This document shows, piece after piece, positions 61,079-64,000 of a stretch of 64,000 bases of DNA (position 1 is its first letter; each line of letters opens with the position of its first letter). The notes below the pieces were generated by a model that was not told where the DNA came from, ran no database searches, and was given only the letters and a program-made list of their open reading frames with translations. Both the position numbers and the translations under genes were made by a program. Source of the DNA: DAHUYF01 sp035623985 (lineage in GTDB: Bacteria > Pseudomonadota > Alphaproteobacteria > ATCC43930 > CGMCC-115725). Location: the NCBI GenBank assembly GCA_035623985.1, contig DASPSJ010000067.1, positions 1 to 64,000 on the forward strand, read 5' to 3'.

Positions 61079-62059
61079 ATGCTCGCGCACCGCCGGCTGG
61101 GAAAGAACGGCCCGTCGGTTTCCGCCCTCGGGCTCGGCTGCATGTCGCTCTCGGGCATCTATGGCAAAAGCGACGATGATGCCGCCATCGGCCTCATCCA
61201 CTACGCGCTCGATCGCGGCATCGATCTCATCGATTCCGCTGATCTCTACGGCTGGGGCCATAACGAGCAGGTGGTGGGCCGCGCGCTGCGCGGCCGGCGC
61301 GACGGCGTCGTTCTCGTCAGCAAGTTCGGCCAAGTGAAGACGCCCACCGGCCAGGGCGTCGACGGCCGGCCGGAGTATGTGCAGCAGGCCTGCGAGGCGA
61401 GCCTGAAGCGGCTCGGCCTCGAGGTCATCGACCTCTATTTCCAGCACCGCGTCGACCCCGCCGTGCCGATCGAGGACACGGTGGGCGCCATGGCGCGGCT
61501 CGTCGAGCAGGGCAAGGTGCGCCATCTCGGCCTCTGCGAGGCGCGGCCGGAGACCATCCGCCGCGCCCATGCAGTGCATCCCCTCGCCGCGGTGCAGACC
61601 GAATATTCGCTGCTCTATCGCGCCGAGGCGGAAGAGACACGCGCGACGACCCGCGCGCTCGGCATCGGCTTCATGGCCTATTCGCCGCTGGGCCGCGGCC
61701 TCCTCACCGGCGCCATCCGTGCGCCCGAGGATGTGAAAGGCGACCGGCGCGCCGAACATCCGCGCTTCGTCGGCGGAAATTTCACGCACAATCTTGCGCT
61801 GGTGGCGCGGCTCGAAGCGATCGCGCGCGAGAAAGGCTGCAGCGTCGGCCAACTCGCGCTCGCCTGGCTCTTGGCGCAAGGCGAGGACGTCGTGCCGATC
61901 CCCGGGACCAAGCGCAAAGACCGGCTCGACGAGAATCTCGCCGCGCTTGCGGTGACGCTCACCCCCGCCGAGGTCGCGCGCATCGCCGAAGCAGTGCCGG
62001 CCGGCGCCGCCGCCGGCGCGCGCTATCCCGAAGCGAATATGAAGGTGGTGTATCGATAG
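61079..62059 (+). CDS. Aldo/keto reductase
   Basis: A 326-residue TIM-barrel NADPH-dependent oxidoreductase. The catalytic tetrad is Asp in DSADLYGWG, Tyr in the same motif, Lys in LVSKFG and His in YFQHRVD. The C-terminal SVGQLALAWLLAQGEDVVPIPGTKRKDR is typical of the AKR13-like group. It starts 31 bases after dctM with a purine-rich AGGGGGGAA before the ATG, so may belong to the TRAP operon and act on the imported compound. Substrate unknown. Confidence 0.92.
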   Translation: MLAHRRLGKNGPSVSALGLGCMSLSGIYGKSDDDAAIGLIHYALDRGIDLIDSADLYGWGHNEQVVGRALRGRRDGVVLVSKFGQVKTPTGQGVDGRPEYVQQACEASLKRLGLEVIDLYFQHRVDPAVPIEDTVGAMARLVEQGKVRHLGLCEARPETIRRAHAVHPLAAVQTEYSLLYRAEAEETRATTRALGIGFMAYSPLGRGLLTGAIRAPEDVKGDRRAEHPRFVGGNFTHNLALVARLEAIAREKGCSVGQLALAWLLAQGEDVVPIPGTKRKDRLDENLAALAVTLTPAEVARIAEAVPAGAAAGARYPEANMKVVYR

Positions 62060-62162
62060 ATGGCTCCGCCGCCGCCTCGCAGAATGGCTCAGGAGATGGC
62101 AGCCCGTGCCATTCGCGCGTCCCGACCGGGACTTGCGATCGGCGGCTGTTTGTTTTCTTCGG

Positions 62163-62211
62163 GAATTACGGGGAATTACGAATTACGGTGCGAATTACGG
62201 TGACAGTTTAC
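62163..62211. repeat. Left REP-type repeats of the tyrosine transposase
   Basis: Several GAATTACG units (62163, 62173, 62192 and overlapping at 62180) lead to AATTACGGTGACAGTTTAC (62193-62211). The latter is the exact inverted counterpart of the repeats after the transposase gene. Such short repeats flank REP-associated transposases and are their recognition sites. Confidence 0.75.
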
Positions 62212-62240
62212 TTTTCTCGCCGCCTGCGCGATCCTGAGCC

Positions 62241-62948
62241 ATGGCTCGCATCGCCCGTTTGGTCGTTCCTGGTGTCCCGCATCATGTGACCCAGCGCGGC
62301 AATCGGCGGGAAACGACGTTCTTCAAGGAAGCGGATTACCGTCTTTACCGCGAGCTGCTCGGCGCCGCCGCGGCCAGGGCAGAGGCGGAGATCTGGGCCT
62401 ATTGCCTGATGCCGAACCACGTCCACGTCATCCTCACGCCGAAAGATGAGGACGGTCTGCGGCGCACCTTCGGCGATCTGCACCGGCGATACACGGCCCA
62501 CATCAACGCGCGCAACCAATGGACCGGCCATCTGTGGCAGGCGCGCTTCGGCTCGGTGGCGATGGACGAGGACCATCTGATCGCCGCCATCCGCTATGTC
62601 TCGCTCAACCCCGTGCGGGCCCGCCTGGTCGAGCGGGCGGAGGATTGGAAATGGTCCAGCGTGCGCGCGCATCTTCGCGGCAAGGACGATGGCGTGGTGA
62701 CGACAGCGCCGGTGCTCGACCGGGTGGGACCGTTCGCCGATTTTCTGCGCGAGGCTTTCGACGAGGCCAGCGCCTTCGCGCCCTTGCGCCGCTCGGAGAC
62801 TACGGGACGGCCGATCGGATCGGAAGTCTGGATCAAGCGGCTGGAGCACGCGGCCGCACGCCCGCTCGCGCCCCGCAAACGCGGTCCCAAGCCGCGTAAA
62901 CGCGAACGGGCGCCGCAACAGGATCTGTTTCGTAAACTGTCACCGTAA
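62241..62948 (+). CDS. REP-associated tyrosine transposase (RAYT, Y1/HUH family)
   Basis: A 235-residue single-stranded-DNA nuclease. HUH motif: MPNHVHVILTP (near 58). Catalytic Tyr: AIRYVSLNPVRARLVE (near 118). WSSVRAHLRGKDD and a basic C-terminus complete the RAYT outline. RAYTs cut and rejoin short palindromic repeats rather than move as classical insertion sequences. ATG 62241 follows an inverted copy of the repeats, and its last codons and stop lie inside the first downstream repeat unit. Length is typical. Confidence 0.93.
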   Translation: MARIARLVVPGVPHHVTQRGNRRETTFFKEADYRLYRELLGAAAARAEAEIWAYCLMPNHVHVILTPKDEDGLRRTFGDLHRRYTAHINARNQWTGHLWQARFGSVAMDEDHLIAAIRYVSLNPVRARLVERAEDWKWSSVRAHLRGKDDGVVTTAPVLDRVGPFADFLREAFDEASAFAPLRRSETTGRPIGSEVWIKRLEHAAARPLAPRKRGPKPRKRERAPQQDLFRKLSP

Positions 62949-63052
62949 TTGCCCGTAAACTGTCACCGTAATTGGTAAACTGTCACCGTAATTGAGGATC
63001 TGTTTCGTAAACTGTCACCGTAATTGTCACCGTAATTGGTCGCACCGTAATT
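62932..63052. repeat. Right REP-type repeat cluster of the tyrosine transposase
   Basis: Unit GTAAACTGTCACCGTAATT occurs at 62932-62950, 62955-62973, 62975-62993 and 63007-63025, followed by shortened units at 63026-63037 and 63042-63052. The first unit encodes the last residues and stop of the transposase. Spacers are only 1-13 bases, so this is a repeat stack and not a CRISPR. The rest of the 329-base gap to 63277 holds another short repeat (63105-63134) and nothing else recognised. Confidence 0.85.
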
Positions 63053-63104
63053 CTTGCGCAACGCGTCTTGGCGCGAAGCGCTCGGGCAAGACTTGACGCT
63101 ATCG

Positions 63105-63134
63105 TATGGCGAGATCCCTCAAGGCCCAAGGCTC
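63105..63134 (-). repeat. Stray copy of the cassette-leader motif
   Basis: On the minus strand this reads GAGCCTTGGG then CCTTGAGGGATCTCG and CCATA. The four cassette leaders read GAGCCTTGGGGCCTGAGGGA then TCTCGTCATA. Apart from one missing G and two substitutions the 30 bases match, in a place with no cassette. The motif is thus a dispersed element, possibly a recombination or integration site used by the cassettes. Confidence 0.6.
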
Positions 63135-63277
63135 ACGTCATTCCATACGCTCGTGCACGTTCCTGGAGAGCGCCGACCGCCGCTCGGCTTCTTCCGCTTG
63201 ACGCAGGTCAATGCGGCTCGGCGCCGCCAGCCGGAGGATGCCGCGGATTGTGCAGGCGACGGAAAGGACATGAACCC

Positions 63278-63628
63278 ATGCTGCGCAAGGTCAGGCTGGA
63301 GGCGGCGCGAGGCCACGAATTTCCCGAGGGGAGCGCGAAGCATGGCTACGAGCTCGCCCTGCCGCTGTCGCCGGATGCGGCGCTCGATCGCGATTTCTGG
63401 CTCAAGCACCGGGCGGAATGCAGCTTTCGCCGTTTTTGGGGCGATGAGGAAGCGCACGGCCATCTCGCCCATGGCGGTCAGGGCTGGCGGCTGGTGTTCG
63501 ACGACACCAGCGGCGACGCCGAGGTCATCGTCAAGGCCGAGGCCCATCGCTTCATTGGCGGCGAGTACGTTTCGATCAAGGAGCGCGACGGCGTCACCCG
63601 CACCTTCCGCATTGCCTCGGTCGTGTAA
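63278..63628 (+). CDS. Conserved hypothetical protein
   Basis: A 116-residue soluble protein (LRKVRLEAARGHEFPEGSAK, then HGYELALPLSPDAALDRDFW and LKHRAECSFRRFWGDE). It has mixed alpha/beta character and a concluding EYVSIKERDGVTRTFRIASV. No catalytic motif or membrane segment. It resembles short alphaproteobacterial proteins of unknown role. ATG 63278 is preceded by GGAAAGGA at a slightly long spacing, and the open frame upstream is not conserved-looking. The 189 bases after it carry no clear gene. Confidence 0.7.
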   Translation: MLRKVRLEAARGHEFPEGSAKHGYELALPLSPDAALDRDFWLKHRAECSFRRFWGDEEAHGHLAHGGQGWRLVFDDTSGDAEVIVKAEAHRFIGGEYVSIKERDGVTRTFRIASVV

Positions 63629-63817
63629 GCCGCCTCCGCGTCGAGCTTGAGCCGGTCGGCCATCTGCGTCAGCATGCGGCGCAGACGATCGCGCGCATCG
63701 GCGGCGTCGAAACGATGGCGCGATCGCCGATGCGCGGCGCGTCGCCGCCGCGCGCCGCCTTTTCGAGGCCGCCGACCGCATGACGCCGCAGCTCGGCTGA
63801 GACGGGAAACATCGCCG

Positions 63818-64000
63818 ATGGCAGATCAGGACACCGCTTCCCCCCGCGAACCCGGCCTTGCCGCGCTGCTGGCGCGGCTCTTCCAGGAGTCCGAGACGCT
63901 GCTGCTGCAGCAATTGGCGCTGCTGCGCGCCGAGATGGGCGAGAATGCCGGGCGGCTCATCGGCGGCGTGACGGTGCTGCTGGCCGGCGCCGCGGTCTTG
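63818..64000 (+). CDS. Membrane protein start, phage-holin-superfamily/DUF1469-like (partial)
   Basis: 61 codons are present before the window ends. After a short charged N-terminus (ADQDTASPREPG) comes an amphipathic helix LAALLARLFQESETLLLQQL and ALLRAEMGENAGRL, then the start of a hydrophobic helix IGGVTVLLAGAAVL. The pattern LLxxLxxExxxLxxQxxxLxxAEM leading into a helix is that of DUF1469-type inner-membrane proteins. The rest is outside the window. Confidence 0.6.
   Translation, partial: MADQDTASPREPGLAALLARLFQESETLLLQQLALLRAEMGENAGRLIGGVTVLLAGAAVL

Noticed and set aside
59635..61158. 507-residue minus-strand frame opposite the TRAP permease
   Set aside because: Asp/His/Gln-rich antisense shadow with no membrane helices or motifs; the plus strand carries the full DctM pattern.
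62932..63052. Direct repeats resembling a CRISPR array
   Set aside because: The spacers are 1-13 bases, unit length is 19 and the repeats flank a REP-type transposase; no cas genes are near. They are REP-type repeat units.
63629..63817. Short coding-like stretch before the holin-like gene
   Set aside because: A frame ends with a plausible LFEAADRMTPQLG, but it has no start and is too short to support a gene.

Overview
The window is GC-rich, densely coded bacterial chromosome. The organism looks like an alphaproteobacterium, probably Hyphomicrobiales or Rhodospirillales. This rests on the gene types present (Liv ABC transporter, HyuA/HyuB, TRAP transporter, paired amidases, bactofilin, FUSC exporter) and on a palindromic intergenic repeat beginning CTCGTCCTGAGGAG that I associate with that class. 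No rRNA or intact tRNA is visible, so a genus call is not justified.

Layout. 1-9.7 kb: end of a branched-chain amino-acid-type ABC transporter (livG end, livF), a hydantoinase/acetone-carboxylase-like pair, a ferritin-like diiron protein, a zinc alcohol dehydrogenase, a lactonase-like metallo-hydrolase and hydroxypyruvate isomerase. 9.7-11.8 kb: a truncated MFS transporter next to a mobile-mystery A/B (HTH + Fic) module. 11.8-18.7 kb: a catabolic block on the minus strand (hydroxyquinol dioxygenase, maleylacetate reductase, VOC protein, aldehyde dehydrogenase, GMC oxidoreductase, flavin reductase). 18.8-33.7 kb: paaX and, about 10 kb further on, paaABCDE. A striking accessory array separates them. 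33.9-36.9 kb: hotdog thioesterase, class II aldolase, amidase and a small protein. 37-49.2 kb: glycosyltransferases, bactofilin, a proline-rich membrane protein, ABC and MFS exporters, cytochrome c, FUSC exporter, hydrolase and quinone oxidoreductase. 49.2-52.6 kb: a small defence-type island (AbiEi-like regulator, HNH nuclease, AbiJ-like/nuclease protein) ending at a decayed tRNA-Phe-like 3' half. 52.8-62 kb: 2OG-Fe(II) oxygenase, hydantoinase, AtzG-like subunit plus amidase, a complete TRAP transporter and an aldo/keto reductase. 62-64 kb: a REP-associated tyrosine transposase with its repeats, a small unknown protein and the start of a membrane protein.

The most interesting region is 19.9-29.9 kb. 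Four genes share an almost identical ~140-residue N-terminal head, and the homology runs ~120 bp upstream of the start codon. Their C-terminal tails are unrelated. Tail 1 looks like a SleB-type cell-wall hydrolase, tail 2 a glucosaminidase/lysozyme-like domain, tail 3 a permuted papain-like (NlpC/P60/LRAT-like) domain, and tail 4 is unrecognised and frameshifted. Between the cassettes lie signal-peptide-bearing periplasmic proteins and a family of paralogous multi-pass membrane proteins. One of those is interrupted by a TGG-to-TGA change. This is the architecture of a polymorphic effector/immunity array aimed at peptidoglycan. No secretion machinery is visible in the window.

The remaining genes form a picture of an aromatic- and amide-catabolising heterotroph. 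PaaABCDE epoxidises phenylacetyl-CoA, probably under PaaX through an inverted repeat just upstream of paaA. The hydroxyquinol block feeds maleylacetate to 3-oxoadipate. The hydantoinase/amidase/AtzG-like genes hydrolyse cyclic or linear amides, and the ABC, TRAP, MFS and FUSC systems handle uptake and export.
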